This document shows, piece by piece, positions 33,958 through 49,000 of a DNA stretch of 64,000 nt; positions within the stretch are counted from its first letter, which is position 1, and the number at the start of each line of letters is the position of its first letter. The notes beneath the pieces are model-generated. The model was not told the origin of the DNA. It worked only from the letters and a program-made list of their open reading frames with translations, and did not search any database. Source of the stretch: Camarhynchus parvulus (Eukaryota > Chordata > Aves > Passeriformes > Thraupidae). Made by a program: the position numbers and the translations under genes. The stretch spans positions 60,875,993-60,939,992 of the forward strand of contig NC_044573.1 of NCBI RefSeq assembly GCF_901933205.1, written 5' to 3'.

Positions 33958-36900
33958 GAGAGAAATTGTTTTAAATTATATGCAGGCATATCAGATTTGC
34001 TGTTGAACTTGCAAGCACCATGGAAAAATAAACCACAAATGGTACCTCCTAGCAGTGTATTTTAAATGGTCTTTTGAAGATGATGACTCTTCTGAACTAA
34101 TTAGGTTTCACTGGAAGCAAGATAGTAACTGTTTTACCTGTAGGAATATTAGTGTTACTACTTGACAGCGCCAGACCAAAGCTGCCAGAGGATTTCTGTC
34201 TTTGCTACAGATGCAAATCAGAAGGCATTTCGAAATCCAAATTCCATTGATTAGCTCCAGTCATACCTTTGGTAAGTATTTCTGATTTTCACAATTGAAA
34301 ATCAAAGTCAAGTCTGCTGAGTTTTACAGGTCGAATCCATCATAAACTAATGGATAGATCAGAGGTTATCGGACAGCCAGGATGAAAAGGAACATGCTTC
34401 CCTCTTGCCCAAGTCCTCTTGGTGAACCTCTGCCTTCCAGTCACCTCCTCTTACTGTGAGTGCAGTTCTCTCCACCCTATCAAAGAAAGATTACACTACT
34501 GTTGTTCACAGTAAGGGTTATTTTGGTTAAGCCAAACTTTATATAAATGACTTGGACAACAGTCAAGTCTTTGCAGGGCAGCGAGGAAATAGAGTTTTCC
34601 TTGCATGCAGAACTGGAATGTAGTCTCCAGTGCACTTGCAAGAAAGCATGGTAACATCACTAACTGCAATACCACTTTACTCCAGTCCAGTAAAAGATAC
34701 AGTCTGGCCCCACTGACCTTTTCTTTTTTCCTAGTCTGGACAGGCTCAAGCTCCATAAATGAAAGAAAATAATGAGCCCTGAGGTCAGTTTTGTTATTTT
34801 GGGTAGAGTTCCTCCTTTCAAGCGAGCTTCTGTGTAACACATGAGAACAATTTCCAGGCCCTTATCAGAGCAGCAGCCAAGGAGAGTCTAGCCCACTATC
34901 TGCACCTTCCGAGAGAAACAATGAGAACCCAAAGGCAGACAGAGAGGCGAGCGCCAGCGCACCCTCCCTGGAGAGTGGCAGCAGGGGTGGGAAGGAGGGG
35001 CAGTCATCGCCCTGTTGGGAACATAATAGCCCCTGGGTAGGCCACTGCAAACAGGAAGGGTGTGGACAGGATCTGAGTGCAGCTGCTGCCCTGCTAACAG
35101 CATCTGTTCCCACCAGCTTTGATCCGGGGGCATGCAGTGTTCTGTGCCGGGAGATAAACACTCCTGGAGCAGGTTTGTTTGCCTTACACGGATCTTCCTG
35201 GTGAGGTGTGTGCCCAGGCAGCCACAAACTCTGCATCCAGGAGCAACAAGCCTCTCTGGGAGGATTGCTGCAGGTCCTTGCAGCCTTTTCACAAGCCAAC
35301 CGTTTCACAAGTCAACCTTTTCAAAGGTGACATCATGTGAAGACTGCTCACCAGCCCCAGGTTTCTCACAGCCCAGCACAATCACAGCCTTTAGTGTTGC
35401 TCCTGCCAAACCAGGCAGGCTGCTTCTCTTGAATCTCTGTGATTGAATCCCTCAGAGCAGGGCACCCAATTTAACCTAATTAGCTCTCATGAAGAAAATT
35501 ATTCTAGTTGGCTTCTTGGCATGGCTCAAGCACTTTGTCTGCCATGGCTGGAGCCCTTAGGTTTAGAAAAAAGAAGGGAATCCCAAATTACCAATTTACA
35601 GGGGCCAGAAACACAGCCTCACTGGAATAGATTTGGAGTTGTACCTGCGAGCCCAATCCAACACCCACTGAAGCCAACAGGAAGCTGCTCAGAAACTTCA
35701 AGGTATGTTTGTGAGTCCCTGGCAAATGAGGAGGGAAACTGAGTAAGTGTCACAATGTCAGAAGTCTTCAGGATCTCTTACCGTCCCAATAGTCCAAAGG
35801 CTTGCACTGAGGAGAAGGAAGAGCAGCTAAAATTAGCTGAATGAGCTGCTCTCATTTTCAGAGGTGAAGGATACCATTGCAAATAGGGACATTTGCATTT
35901 GTACAAGGCATTTTAGAAATATGGGAGTTCTTCTTCAGCAGGAGTGAACATGAGACAACAACAAACTACCTTCAGATTCTTTGCTGGAAGAAATGGCAGG
36001 GAAAAATTTAAGAGGTCAACATTTTCTGACAAATCATACTTGGGTCAGCTGAAAAGTTATCTGTAACCAAAAGGCAGTGAGTCCTGCCTGTCCTCTTTAG
36101 AAGCACCCCCCCAAACCCCTGAATTCTCTGCAGAGAGCAGCCTGGTGCAGAAATCCATCTGGAATTGTCTTCTTCCTGCAGCCAACAAGAAGCAGTGATA
36201 CGTATGATGTGAAGATACCATACACGGGCAGGAAAGCAGCTGTGAAAGTGCTGGAGTTTCGGGGCAAACACAAGGAACTTTTATATTCCTTCTATTGATA
36301 TTCAAGGGAAGCATGTCATGGTATCACAAGATGATGTCCTGTTTAGTTGCACTCCTGGGAGTAATTGTCAAACTCCTCTGTGAGCAGTAGCATTTGCTGA
36401 AAACTTGGTTGAATTGAGAAGAAAGACTTTCCAGATGTGAAAGATGAGTCAGGTGGACACTAAGGGCCTTGATTATGGTGCCTTTTGCAAATAATTTGTA
36501 TCTCTGGGATTTTTAATGAGATTTTCATTATGGAGAACAAACCACCAAAACTCTAATTTGCAGCTGCCCAAACCCATTTGGCCAGAGAATTATGTGGTAG
36601 AGGCCTGCTTGTAAGCTGGAATAGACCAAGTCCTTCATTTTCTACCTTTAATTTCATGGCAGTTTTCCAGAATTAAAAATGAGCTACATCCTATATACTA
36701 ATAGGGTTCAATGTAATTAGCACCCTGCCATTATTTTGTAGGGTGTGTACACCAATGACTAAATAGATCATGAGCTGTCAGTGTTCACAAGTCTGTGGTT
36801 GTTTCCAGTGAACAGCTGCAGGCAAATAATTGTTCCTGTCTGCATCAAAGATTAGACTTTTATTTTTTTGACTGTGGACTTTAAGCTTTCCTTCCATTCT

Positions 36901-37547
36901 CTGTGGTTTGTTCTGTGAGCTGCAGTAGTGCTGTGCCTTATTAGATTTTGTGCCTTTGGCAGCCATCGTGGCTGTTCCAAAATACTCTTCCTATATCTGA
37001 CTTTACTCATATTCACTGAAGTAAGGGGAAAGACACCCTCTTTTGTCCTTATGGAAGAAGTTTAGCATGAGGACTGTCAGGACCCAAAGGACTGTGCAAA
37101 TCAATGCCTTGCAAACCCCACGTGTAGCCACTCTGCATGGGCAGCCATGGGCTGCTAAACCTGGAGCACCAGGAGCACCCACAGGGCTCAGACAAAACCT
37201 CCACAGGCACATTTTCTCTTCATCTCCAAAGAGGTTTGGAACAAGCTCCTCAGGCACTTATTTCAGAAACACAAGATTGTGGGAAGTAGAAGAAAAAGCA
37301 TTGGAGCAACTTTTTGCTTTGTTTTGTATTGTTTTGTCTTGTCATTTTTTAAAGTTCCTTTTATCTCCGATTGTCCTAGTGCACTTTCAAAAGATTATTC
37401 CTTCAATATGTGGACTGAATTAAATAGCAATAATTTTACAATAACCATATTTTTCTGATTAATAGCAACATTATTAAACATACTACTTTTTAGATAACGA
37501 TTTAGAAAAAACTTATTAGATAAGCACTAAAGAAAACCCTACCTATG

Positions 37548-37571
37548 ATATATATATATATATATATATAT
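37548..37571. repeat. (AT)n microsatellite
   Basis: Twelve uninterrupted AT dinucleotides. Confidence 0.9.
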
Positions 37572-39847
37572 CAAAGTTTATAGCAAAAATCTCACCAAAA
37601 CCACTGACTAAACATTATAAAAATCATTGTAAATATCTCTGTGTTTTTAAAGAGAGGTCAGAGTTCATCTATTATGATCACAGCACAAGGCTATTTTTTA
37701 ACTATGCCTAGTGGTGGAAAGTGTCTGGATCCTCTACACCAAAGAGGAAAGAGCACAGAGAGAGTTTCAACATCTTGGAAGATAAAAACAATGATTTGGT
37801 GAAGTTTTATTAGGCGTAGGATGTTTTACACATTATCAGGAATATATATAAGTTCCTGCATCCATTTAACCCAGTAGATGGGATACTCAGATCTCAGAAA
37901 AATATTAATTTATTTCATATTTCCAGAGGCATGCCATTTATTTAACTTCTTTTGACTTATTAAGTATTTGTGGAAACTTCATTTTATGCAGGAAATAGCT
38001 ATAATTACCAGCAAATATGACTTTAATAACTAAGATACTGGGAGCCATTTTTGGTTGGCACTAAACCTCACACATACTAAAACCTTGTGATAAAATGGTC
38101 TATTTTCGTATCTACAGTTAAAAGTCAGGACAAATCCGACTGATTAAGAAAATCTTCAAGCATGATACCATATTTCCTTTCTAAAATTAAACTGTGGCTG
38201 AAGATTCTCTTACTTCTGCTAGATGTCCTCAAAATGCAAGTATTGCAAAAAAAAAATCCATAGAATATTTTTGTTTAAAAATAATACTCTTTATCTTATA
38301 TGACAAGTAAAATAATAGAAAACACGGCTTGGAAAAACAAATTTGAATCAGTACAAGCAGTTGATTACCAATAGATTTCACGTTGTAACTTAAATACCAG
38401 AAAAATGGTTTTGACACTTTTGTTCTTCCAGCCTCAGCAGGGCTCGTGTGAAAATGTATGTGTGTGTGCAGGTTAGGACAGACACTGACCGTACTTCCAC
38501 GGACATAAACGGAGAGACTTCCATCACTGGGGTATTAAACTTTAAATAGGATAATGGAAATGTTATGGAAAAGACTCAGCCCCCTTGCCAATAGCAGCCT
38601 TGGTGGATTTATTTCTCACCCATCCCCACTGCCTGTGGGACACATGACCTCCAGCTCCCTGAGCAGACAGTCAGACACACAGTAAATGTAGTGCTGGTCC
38701 TGGGAATCATAAGAGGGGAAAAGGACACATCCATAAACAGGGACAAACATCTTTCCCTAAGCAAAGCTGTCAGATCCATTTAAACAGAGACCTGCTCAAT
38801 CTTTTCCTCTGGGGCCACTTTTTCCTGTCTGGGAACGTCTGTGGCATTGCCTGTCTGCTCCCGAGTGACCATCACTGAGAGGTTTAGATAAGGCAAGAAA
38901 TCGCACTCAACAGTCTACTGATCCCAGGCTCCAAGGAAAAATGGGGAGGAAAAAACCACCCAGCAAAACCCAAGCACGTATCAACTGAACAAAGGCTGTA
39001 TTGTCTGCTGGGAAACACTGATCCTTAGCAATTGTCCTCATTTGTTTTGTGTAAGAGAAGTGCTTTTAGGTGGTCTAGCTCAAGTATTAGTCTGGGGGTG
39101 GCAGCTACAGGTTTTAGCAATGTAGCTGACTCTAGAAAAAATTAGATGAGGCAAAGAAAAAAAAAAGAAATTTTACTACCTGTGGCAACATTAAGTTGTA
39201 AATACCTTGGAGCAAAACTGATGTCCTGTGTTTGAATACAGGGCAGAACATTATAACTGCAGACTGAAAATATTATTAATTATACCTTCTGGAACTTAAA
39301 ATTTGGTGGTTTACCTTTGAGCAAGGAAAACAACATTCAATCATCTTAATACACACACAGACAAATTCATCAAACAGTTACATATGAAATTATATTAATG
39401 ACTGAATAAATATAAACATGCCCTATGCCCGAGCACTTGTCCTCAAGTGCAGCTCAGATGTAGGTAGGAGATTCCTGTGTCTTTTGTGTGCAGTACAATG
39501 TTCAGAACCCCCTGTGTACCAAACGCCTGTGTATAAGGAACTGAAGGGAGCAGCTCTCTGCATCTTTTAGACTTTAGAAGGATACCAGATCACTGAGAAT
39601 AAACCACCTTTGACCTGCAAAAACACTGCACGGATCTAATGCAATTATTTTTTTTTTATTTGCACTGGGAAAGGGCCCAGAAACCTTAATCACATATGGT
39701 GTCTGTTTCTCAAAGACCCTGTAAAATAGTTGCAATGAGAAAACTGCCTGTGCTCCACAGACCTTGAGAGACAGCACTCTCTGTTTTTGGAATATGTAGT
39801 AGCTGTTGATAAAGGAATGCAGCACAAAGATGCTGATGTAGAGAATT

Positions 39848-39953
39848 ATGGGCCATGCCTTTAGCTGGTATATATTGGCACAGCTCCAGAACATCACATT
39901 ATGTGCCATTCCTTCAACTGGTATATACTGGCACAGCTCCAGTGACTTCACAG
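39848..39953 (+). repeat. Imperfect 53-bp tandem duplication
   Basis: Unit 1 (39848-39900) and unit 2 (39901-39953) share 'atg.gccat.cctt', then 'ctggtatata.tggcacagctccag', with substitutions scattered between them and no net length change. Divergence of roughly a fifth suggests an old duplication. The open minus-strand frame through it (39574-39951) reflects the repeat in two different frames and is not supported as a gene. Confidence 0.9.
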
Positions 39954-42900
39954 AATGCTGCTAATTTACACCAAACTTATCTGGCTTTATATCCATAATT
40001 ATTGCCAGAAACAATACATAGTTATAAAGGAGAATTATTGTTTGAAACCTTGAACGAGAGGCAGACAAGATGCTTTCTGTCTCCCAGGAGAGGACATATG
40101 CTTTTTTTCCCCTTTTTCATCATTCAGGAAAATGGCCAAAGAAGGGCTCAGGCTGGCACAGGATGAAGTCAGTAGAAAGTTTCCCTATAATACCCCAAGA
40201 TTTTTGCTCTTGGATGTGACAGCACTTCAGTGGTGGGATGAGTTTGGCTTGGTGTAGGTTCAGATAAACAAGAACTTTTGATAGACACATACAATAACAT
40301 TGGAAATATCTATCAGAGGAAGGCAATTTTTATTTACTCTTTGGATAAGATCACACTAGACATTAAATCAAAAATCAACGTCCAGGTCTGAGCCCTACCT
40401 GTCCTCTTTAAACTGTTAAATTCTAATGTGGGGTACTCCTGGAAGAGGTTTTCTTACCTTTAAAGTGTGGTGTGAATGGAAAGAAAGCCATGGGAGTCAC
40501 GGGGGGTACTTGTGAAACCACAAAAGCCTAGAGGGACTTCTTTCCTTTCACATGGTTTCTTTTCAGGAGCACCAGGACAACCACAAGCACCCCACTTTCA
40601 ACAGAAGGTTTTCAGCCTAGAGCTCTCAGCAGTATGTTGTGTGGCCTTGCCCATGCTGCAGGAACTGGATCTGTTGGCATGAAGAATTGGTGCCATATGT
40701 GAGTGCATTTAGATGTGCTCTAGTGGGAATCTGGGACCAGCACCAGTGGGTGGGCATGGTGTGTTTCTGGTTGTGCTTTAGTAGCCAGCACTGGCTGGCA
40801 TTCCCAGAAGGCAGTAGGACAAGCTTTACTTGGAATGTCCTTTCCTGTCCTGTGCTCCTGACTCTTACTCTGGCCCTGTTAAGAAGTGACAAAGGTAGGT
40901 GTAGCTGCACATAACATCTCACCATAATAAGACAGAGTTCCTGAGCTAACTGGAGAAAGCAAATAGCATCATTTGAATGCTATTTTTGACTGGTTGAACA
41001 AGATAGTTTGTAGCAGTTAGAACAGCAAGCATATTAAACACTGACTGAAAATACTTGTTATTTGGTAAAATGCAAAGGATGTGATTGCACTGCTAATAAG
41101 AACTGCCTTTATACTTGTTTAGTGGAAGGAAGGGTGAAACTTAATCTTTTAATAGCATGCAACTGCACCAGAGGTTTAAATTTGAATCATGAAAACTCTG
41201 AATCATGAACAGTGTAGTGGAGCTGAGCAATGCACATAGCAGACCACTACTATATAGGCTAAATTTCCAAGTTAACTTAATCCAACATCACTGTTGTGGC
41301 TCTGTGTAAACCAAGAGAGGATTGCACTCAGTTATTCTACCCTTGGCTAAAAAAACCGTGCTGTTTTCGGAGTTATGCATGAAGACTACCAAAATAAATC
41401 TGAAATAAACATCAGTATGGAAGGGGGCAATGTTCTCTGATTAAAACAAAAGTGCATTCAGGTTACTCAAAATTTTTAATGAATTATTATTTATGTTGTC
41501 AGGTTGTTTCAGTATAAATCCTCCCTCTCTGATTCTATAAAATTCATCTGTTTTGTTCAGTGAGCTTCAATCTGGATTTGTGTTTTAGCCTGATTAAACT
41601 GTCTTCAAACTTTGTAAAGGAAAGATATCAATTTCCTTTAAAAATATTATATCAAGCCAAAATGGTGCTTTGAACATAATTGATTGCTGGAAATTTTTAA
41701 AGCCATTTTAAGCTGCTCTTTTTTAGAATTATCTCAAAAAATAAAAAAAAAAAGTTGCTGTGAAATTTAGCAGTATACCTCACTGAGTCACAAAGAAGAT
41801 TCTGAATTAATTTCCAGTATAAGTGATTATAATTTATTCTTCTTTTCCTTTTGACCTCAGCTTCACAGCACAATATCATTGTCAATGAGTCATAATAAAG
41901 GAAAACTAACTTGTGTCAAGATTGTGTTTGACCCATGCTAACAAAAGTCAAAAAGGAAGAAAGGACTTCAGAGCTACAGTAGCTATATCCCACCTACAGT
42001 AAGCTCATAAGATTATAGAAACTAGGATCTTAAGCTAAATATCGTGCTGTCTTGGGAGTTTTTCCACTGACAAGCTCTGTTCAAGATTTCACCCAGGACT
42101 GTGATGTTCTGTCTACAGTGGCTCTGAAACAGATCTATAATTGACAGGAATTTCTTCATTCATGCTGCAGAAATAAAAATGAAGGAAGGCATCACAGTGC
42201 TGATATTACAGGATGAAAATCCCTACTATTTTAATGGTAGTTACTCCTTCAAGCAAGAATTATATAATCTACTTTATAGATGTGACACACCAATATCAGC
42301 CTTTGGAAACCCAGATGTGTTGAGCTTGTTGCTGGGACTGTAAAATTTTAGAAATTGCAGAAGAGTAACTGTCCAGTTTTCATGTTTAACCAGCATTAGG
42401 TTAGGGATTTTTCTGAATTTCTTCAGAAAAGAGAAACTGTGCTTCATCATCATGCTCTAGGGCAAAACAGGTGCAGTCAGCAGGCTGGGGTCAATGGCGG
42501 GGGAACTGTTCACAGGAAACATCATTTGGCTTCTATAGTCCAACAGGAATATTCTTGGAAAGCAGAAAAAAGACTTTATTTGTTTTCCACAGCTTTAAGT
42601 CAACCTTTCCAGATTCCTCTGCTTAATAGAACTTTTCCAAATGCAGACTGCTGCAAGACATGCTGTGCTAACTGATGGTCTGTCTGCCTTGGGAGTATTT
42701 TTCTGACTCTGACAACTAAGTGAGCAGGTTCTGATGTGGCTGCATTTTTGAATATATTCTCCATTGCTGCAGTTTCCTAGTTCTGAGGTATAATGGGAAA
42801 AGACAGAATACCTTCATGTCATAAATCTCATGACCACCAACCTGAACAGGAAAGTGTGAACACCAGGGAGCAAACGGAGTCCATTATGTCTGGAGAAGCT

Positions 42901-45360
42901 GCTAGATTTCCAGTAGATATTTGGAAGTGTTATTTCAGAGAAAATTGTTGTATAGAATGCTTATAATTAGCACTAATTTATTTCTTATTGTCAAGGTGGT
43001 TATTTTTTAAATGACACACGACTTTCTAATTTGATGTTTGGAAAGCATTCCATGACAGACAATTTAGATTTTTCTCTTTTCTCCCTGTTGTTTTAAAATA
43101 TCCAGGAAGGAGTTGCCAAAGGTACTTTTAAGTTAATTAAGGAATCAGTCGCGTTGCAAAAAAAAAAAACAATCCCAAAAAACCAAAAACCCAAACAGAT
43201 TATATTGTCAAGCAAATTATGTTTTTGGTAGAAGTAGTCCCTAGTGTTTTCCACTGGGGTGATTCTCAGATCTCCAAGCTCTCCAAGATCCTTGTCCGAA
43301 CAGGACTGATGTTACTGATGTTACTTTGGCACTGAAGACAGTAAAATCTAACACCAGCACCCCTTTGCTAGGGGAATGCAGTGGCTGCTTTTCCCTAAAG
43401 CACATGAGTTGAAGCTTCCAAGCAATACCTAAAGTAAGAGAATTGAATTTCAAATAATACAGTAGCTAGTCTACTAACAGAAAGGTGTATCATGTAGTGA
43501 TGCTGGTTATTCCTACAGAAAGCATGAATGATTTGGGGAGAGCCCTAATCACAGCCCTGGAGCTGACTGATGAAAGCAAACAAGGGCTGACTGCTGCCTC
43601 CCAGGCACTGGTGTCTCCTGTGATTCTGTGCACAATAGCAGCCCTCATGCCAAGCTTCACAGGAAGCTGAAGGGTGAACTCCATCCACAGATTTCACAGG
43701 ATCAGGTTACTTGCATTCATCAAAAACCCGTAGGTACAATTAACTTCTCAGCTATCCTTCATTGAAAGGCAAACAATCCCCCATTGCAGGTTGCTTTCCC
43801 TCCTTCCCACACAGGTTTTGTGTCATCTTAGCTTCCAGAAATGACACATTGATAGCATTACAGGCAGTGAGATCAGCATGTTAAATTACAAACAGTTCAC
43901 AGGATTTGGGGTTTCCTGCTTTACCCAGACATGTTGCTGCACTGCTGCTGGCTCTCTATCCCAAATTTCAATACACAGTGTTCTCATTTTATAAACTTCA
44001 CTTCTTTTTGTTTAAGGTCTTTTGATTGGTTTCCTTTTCTCTTCTTTGTTTAACGTCCAGAAGGGTCATCATATAATTATTAAAGGCTATATACTTATTT
44101 CTCTTTTATTTCACCAAAAATACAGAGTTAATACACTGAGAGGTAAATCACAAATTATTTGTGTGGCATTCATCTAGAGTTAATTAAGTTTCCAAGGAAA
44201 ATGTTTCCAAGAATGAGAACTCCCTGCTCTCTTCCCACCTATGTTAATTGTCATACTCCCTTATGCCATTCTTTTTTCATTTACTATTTTTCTTCTTGTA
44301 TAAGGTACAAATTAAGGCTGTAAGAGCAGGCTCGTAAGCCTGATCAACTCTACACATGTCCTTTGCATATAATTTATGTCAGTAAAATGAACCATTTGCA
44401 CTTATATTACAGGGAGGAAACTATAAATTATAGCCTGCCAATGAAGTGATTCATGTAGAAACAGAAAAGGAAAGGAAGAAGTGAATGACAAAAAGCTGAC
44501 CTTTTTTACAGCAGCGTGTAAGAGAACAGGCTTGGCCCCACACATATATCCTAAATTTAGTCAGGAGCACATAATGTATCTTGTGGTCTTAGAAATGTGG
44601 GAAGGTTTGAAGAAAAGATTATGGAACTGGAAGTAGCTTTAGAAATTAAAGAAAGCCCACCAAACAAAGGGTAGTTGATCCCAAAACAAAAAACCAGGCA
44701 AGTACTAGGCCACGCTCCAAAACATCCCAAACTCTGAAAAGTCAAGATCCTTGTTGTACAACCTATTTTTAAGTCTCATATGACAACAGTTTCCAGATCC
44801 CTGGCATGTTCCTTAACAAAAATGAGCTTCTTTCAGACTTGAAAACATATCACAGAACTATAAAGTTCTTTTGCATTTAATATTGCATTAGCTGGAACAA
44901 GGGTATTTGTATCAGTGGCTCTGTAACAGAGTGTTCCTGGCTTGCTGGAAGTGTTTGACTGACCAGTATTGACAAATGGTCTAAAAAAGGAAAATACTGA
45001 AAACAAGAAACACTTGCTAAACAATTCCTTAAAGCCAGATTTTCATCGGCTTGAGAGGAACCTCACCCATTTACCCACAGCAAGAAGCTTGCTTGCTTTC
45101 ATGGGAAAGCTGTGGAGACTCTCACCATGAGAAAAGTTACTTGTTCTCAAACTACAGAAGATGCTGGCTCCAACCTTGCTCAGTATCTAGCATTCAGCAA
45201 TAGGAAACTTGATTAAGAATTTAGAGGAAAAAACAGATACTCTACCCTACCCCCATTCCTCAAGTAATATATTCCCAGCCTGGACATCTTATAATTACAG
45301 GCAAAAGAAGCAACCCTAAACCTTGAATATAAACTGCAATGACTGAAATTTTATTTACAA

Positions 45361-45378
45361 AATAATAATAATAATAAT
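45361..45378 (+). repeat. (AAT)6 microsatellite
   Basis: Six AAT triplets followed by a short A-rich stretch with further aataat words. Confidence 0.85.
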
Positions 45379-45949
45379 TTAAAAAATAATAAAAGAAAAT
45401 CATCCCAACCCTTGGAGCATTAATATTTTTGGAGTTTGTTGGTGGAATGCACAGTATTCAAGACACTTGCAGACCTCTGGCCATGCTTCTGTCTGAGAGG
45501 CAGCCCAGGTAGGAATGTGACAGCCTGGCAGTCCTGGCACTTAGGCAATGTTTCTTGCTCTCCAGATTACTCCTGCTACAGCACTTCAACTCTTGAGTCT
45601 CTTAGCAGAGAGAGAACTCCTGAAGCACGAAGTAAGAGATAATAAGCCTCCCTTTATCTGTTCAGTATTTGTAGCTCTTTCATGCATCAAACACAGTCCT
45701 CTGCTACTTGTTGTTCATATTTTTTCATGTGGGAATGTCTTGTTCTTCTGTGTTAGCAGCTTTCTCTATCAACCTCTGCAGTCCAGATATAGGAAAAAAT
45801 GTGAAGGATTTTAACAATTCAGCTTATTACAACCCTTGAAGAACATAATTCAGTCTCTTGCACTGCATGATCAAAATATCCTGTTTAGCACTGTAGCTAA
45901 AACGTAACAAACTAATTATATAAATTAAATCACTATTGCTAACTTTTTT

Positions 45950-45950
<1 letters not shown>

Positions 45951-45997
<47 letters not shown>

Positions 45998-46030
45998 TAA
46001 TAACTATTATGATTATGATTATTGTGATTA
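45951..46030 (+). repeat. (TAA)n microsatellite with degenerate GATTAT tail
   Basis: About fifteen TAA triplets (45951-45996) run into 'tattatgattatgattattg', a degenerate continuation in which G interrupts the A/T triplets. With the AAT run about 580 bp upstream, this makes a small local cluster of the same repeat class. Confidence 0.9.
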
Positions 46031-49000
46031 TATTTTAGCTGTAGATCTAACTAAGATAGTTTGATCAGGTGGTTAGACAACTATTCTTCCAAGCCTTTTC
46101 ATCACCAGTAGTCACTAATCAAGGGCTGCTGAAGATAGGAACAAGGTTTATAGGGCTGCAGTTGTAAGATCAGTGCAGGGATAGATCCTTTTTTCATATC
46201 TCTGCAATAGCACTGAGAACCCAAAGAAGCTTTAAGAAAGCTTTTGGCCCAGGATTACCATGTGGACACAAGACAAAACATCTCCCATAACTGTAACGCA
46301 CTAAACCGGTTCATTTTCTGTTGGAGGTTCATTTGCTTCATTCAATGGTGTGTTGGTTTCCTCAATTAAATCCCAGATTTCATGTCAGTGTGGTCTAAGA
46401 GAAGATATTTGCTGTTAGTATCCCTATAATTTTCCTCTTTTGGCGCAGTCTAATTAGATCCATCCTGCTGCTTTCTTCTAAAAAGAGTTTCCAAGCTCAA
46501 AATTTTTATTCTATTGTATTATTATTATTATCACTACCCAATACACAAACTGCTGGCAATTGCTAATGCTTTAATAGTGATTTTGAACTCCTGAGCAGAA
46601 CAAGTGGAGCCAAAGAAATGAAGAAATGAAACAGGAAACATCACAAATAACTTGGTGATCTGGGCAGTCAACTCCATCTTGCTAACAGGCAAAGTGACTA
46701 AAGGCTTATTAACTAAATAGCTGAGCAATTCTATTAGTCATAAATTGCAGTAATAGTATTATTACTGTGAGTAGGATAATATTTTAAAGCTCCAGTGAAT
46801 CTCTGGACCACTGGCAGTTTTTTAAAAAGTTATCAGAAGAGGGCTGTGACACTTAAGCTTGTTTAGAACCTCAGATCAAGCACTGCTGTTGCATGTATAC
46901 TAAAAGTTCACTTGCTTTCTCCTTGCATACTTTCTCCAAAGCTGTTGTGATGTGAAGAAATTTAGCTGTATAAGGCAAAACAAACAACAAGTATAAAGCA
47001 ACTCGGAAAAGAAAAATATTTTGAATATCAAAAGAAATTGTACTCCTAAAACTCTGTCTGGGTCAATCAGGAACTGGCTCCTTCTGCTCATGGGGAATGA
47101 AGGGGGAAACATGGTAAGAGGCAGAAAAGGAAGAGCTGCAGAATGGGCTCAGTCTGAGATGCCATTAGAAATCAGGGATGGTTTTGCTTCTGTGGTGTCT
47201 ATTCAGCAATTATTGGCCTCTGTGTTAAATTTGACAGCGTGTATCTTAGTGATGTAAAAAGATAAAGAAAAATAAAACTTTTAGACAATCCTAATATTTT
47301 CATAGTTCTTTTTTTGTATGTTGAGCTCAACTCACACTTGTTGTCCATAGGCATCCTATGGGCATAAAATTATTCAGAATATTCACTGTGCACTTGCGGC
47401 ACAGTTGCTAAAGAAGGCATTGCAGAGCTTAGAGCAAATCTAATATCTCACTGCATGCAAACGTAATCAACAGAATTTACAATTGCTCTTGTGTTACTGG
47501 AATGAAGGACTGATTTTTTTGTGAGTTGGGAGATGGCTTCTCTAATCCTTATTGCCTTGAAAGGCTGTATTGTTGTTTTCATCACTTGACCCATTACTCT
47601 TTTCATAATTTAATTAAATTATAAACTCTCTTGCTGATGCCGATTTCTTGGATGTTTTCCCAACCTTCTTTGTATGAACTCCTGTTCACCTACTGCTTTT
47701 TCAATTTTCTAATCTGCTTTGCCACTAACATCACTGCTGAAAGTTAAAAGCTGACACACAAATCCATTTAAAGTCAGGTCTGGGTCTAGTTTTTGATCTG
47801 ATACATATTAAAAAAAAGGAAAAAGTCCTGATGAAATTGTACAATTTCCTCTACTTTAAGCAAGTGTAAGAAGAATAAATACTTGTCTGTTCTCCCATGA
47901 TGTGTAGGAGTTGACCTGGGCTGCATTGTAAATGAGTAGAGTAGATAGGCTTTTGGAGGTATGCTGTAAAACAGTCACAGCTCTCTACAACGGGAACACA
48001 CTTTTCTCCTGCTTTCAGAAAAATCAGAATAATTTTTGCAGATTAAAACTGGCTCAGCAACTTTCCACTGACATGTCAAGGAAAATGTTTGCAACATTTT
48101 ATTTTCATTTTAAAGCCTGTTCAGTATGTTACTTCCCCAAGCTCCCCAAGCTCAATAAGAAGAGAGAAATCCCCAAAGCCTTAGCTGGTACCCTTTCTGC
48201 TGAATGAGACCTTCAGTAAAGTTGATATTTGTCAATGCAGCAGAAAACTTTGCTTCTTGCAGAGCCCTGGGTGCCCACACAAGGCAAATAAAATAATTTA
48301 GCTTGTGTTTGTCTGTTCCAGTGCTACCACACTGACAACATGCATGCTCATTACACATTATCAAAAAAGGAAAAAGGTTATAAAGGGAACTGCTTTGTCC
48401 ATCACAGAATCAGCTTCCTGCTGCCTTTAGACCTAAGCAGGTCTAAAGTCTCATCTGTGTTTATTTCACTCTATTGCGGAAGGGGAAGCAGGTTCTCTGT
48501 TTCTCACACAGATCTAAGAATTGCCAAGCTGGCAGGCATGTGCAGATGCATCAAAATAATGTTCTGCAGTTAGAACCATTAGACATGGTCCACCTGCATC
48601 ACCTCTATTTGTACTGGTAGAAAGATTCTTCCCTTAAAATCTTGGTTGAAGCTAAATGCTTTCATTATTAGCTGTGATCACCCAGGCTGTACTTCTGTAC
48701 CATTACTCTTTCGTCTGGTTTTACCTTTGCCTGCTGAGAGCAGCACCTTCTGTACCATTTGTGTCATAGATAGCAGAAGCCTTTTGTAACTGAGCTGATT
48801 ACTGCAATCAAGGCCAATCTGTTAACACTGACTGTCAGAGAATTTTAAATGAGGGTGTTTGCAAATCAGGTAAGCTAATATTACTTTTCCCTATAAACAC
48901 TCTTCTTGCATTGAAATGTCTTAGTTGGCTGCCTATCCCACTTGTGAATTCCTTGAATGATAAAGTAATAGGTATTTTTCTTCTAACAGGCAATTACTTT

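Noticed and set aside
34865..35308. 147- and 134-codon minus-strand frames
   Set aside because: Two overlapping frames on the same strand in GC-richer DNA, plus a plus-strand frame; no family resemblance.
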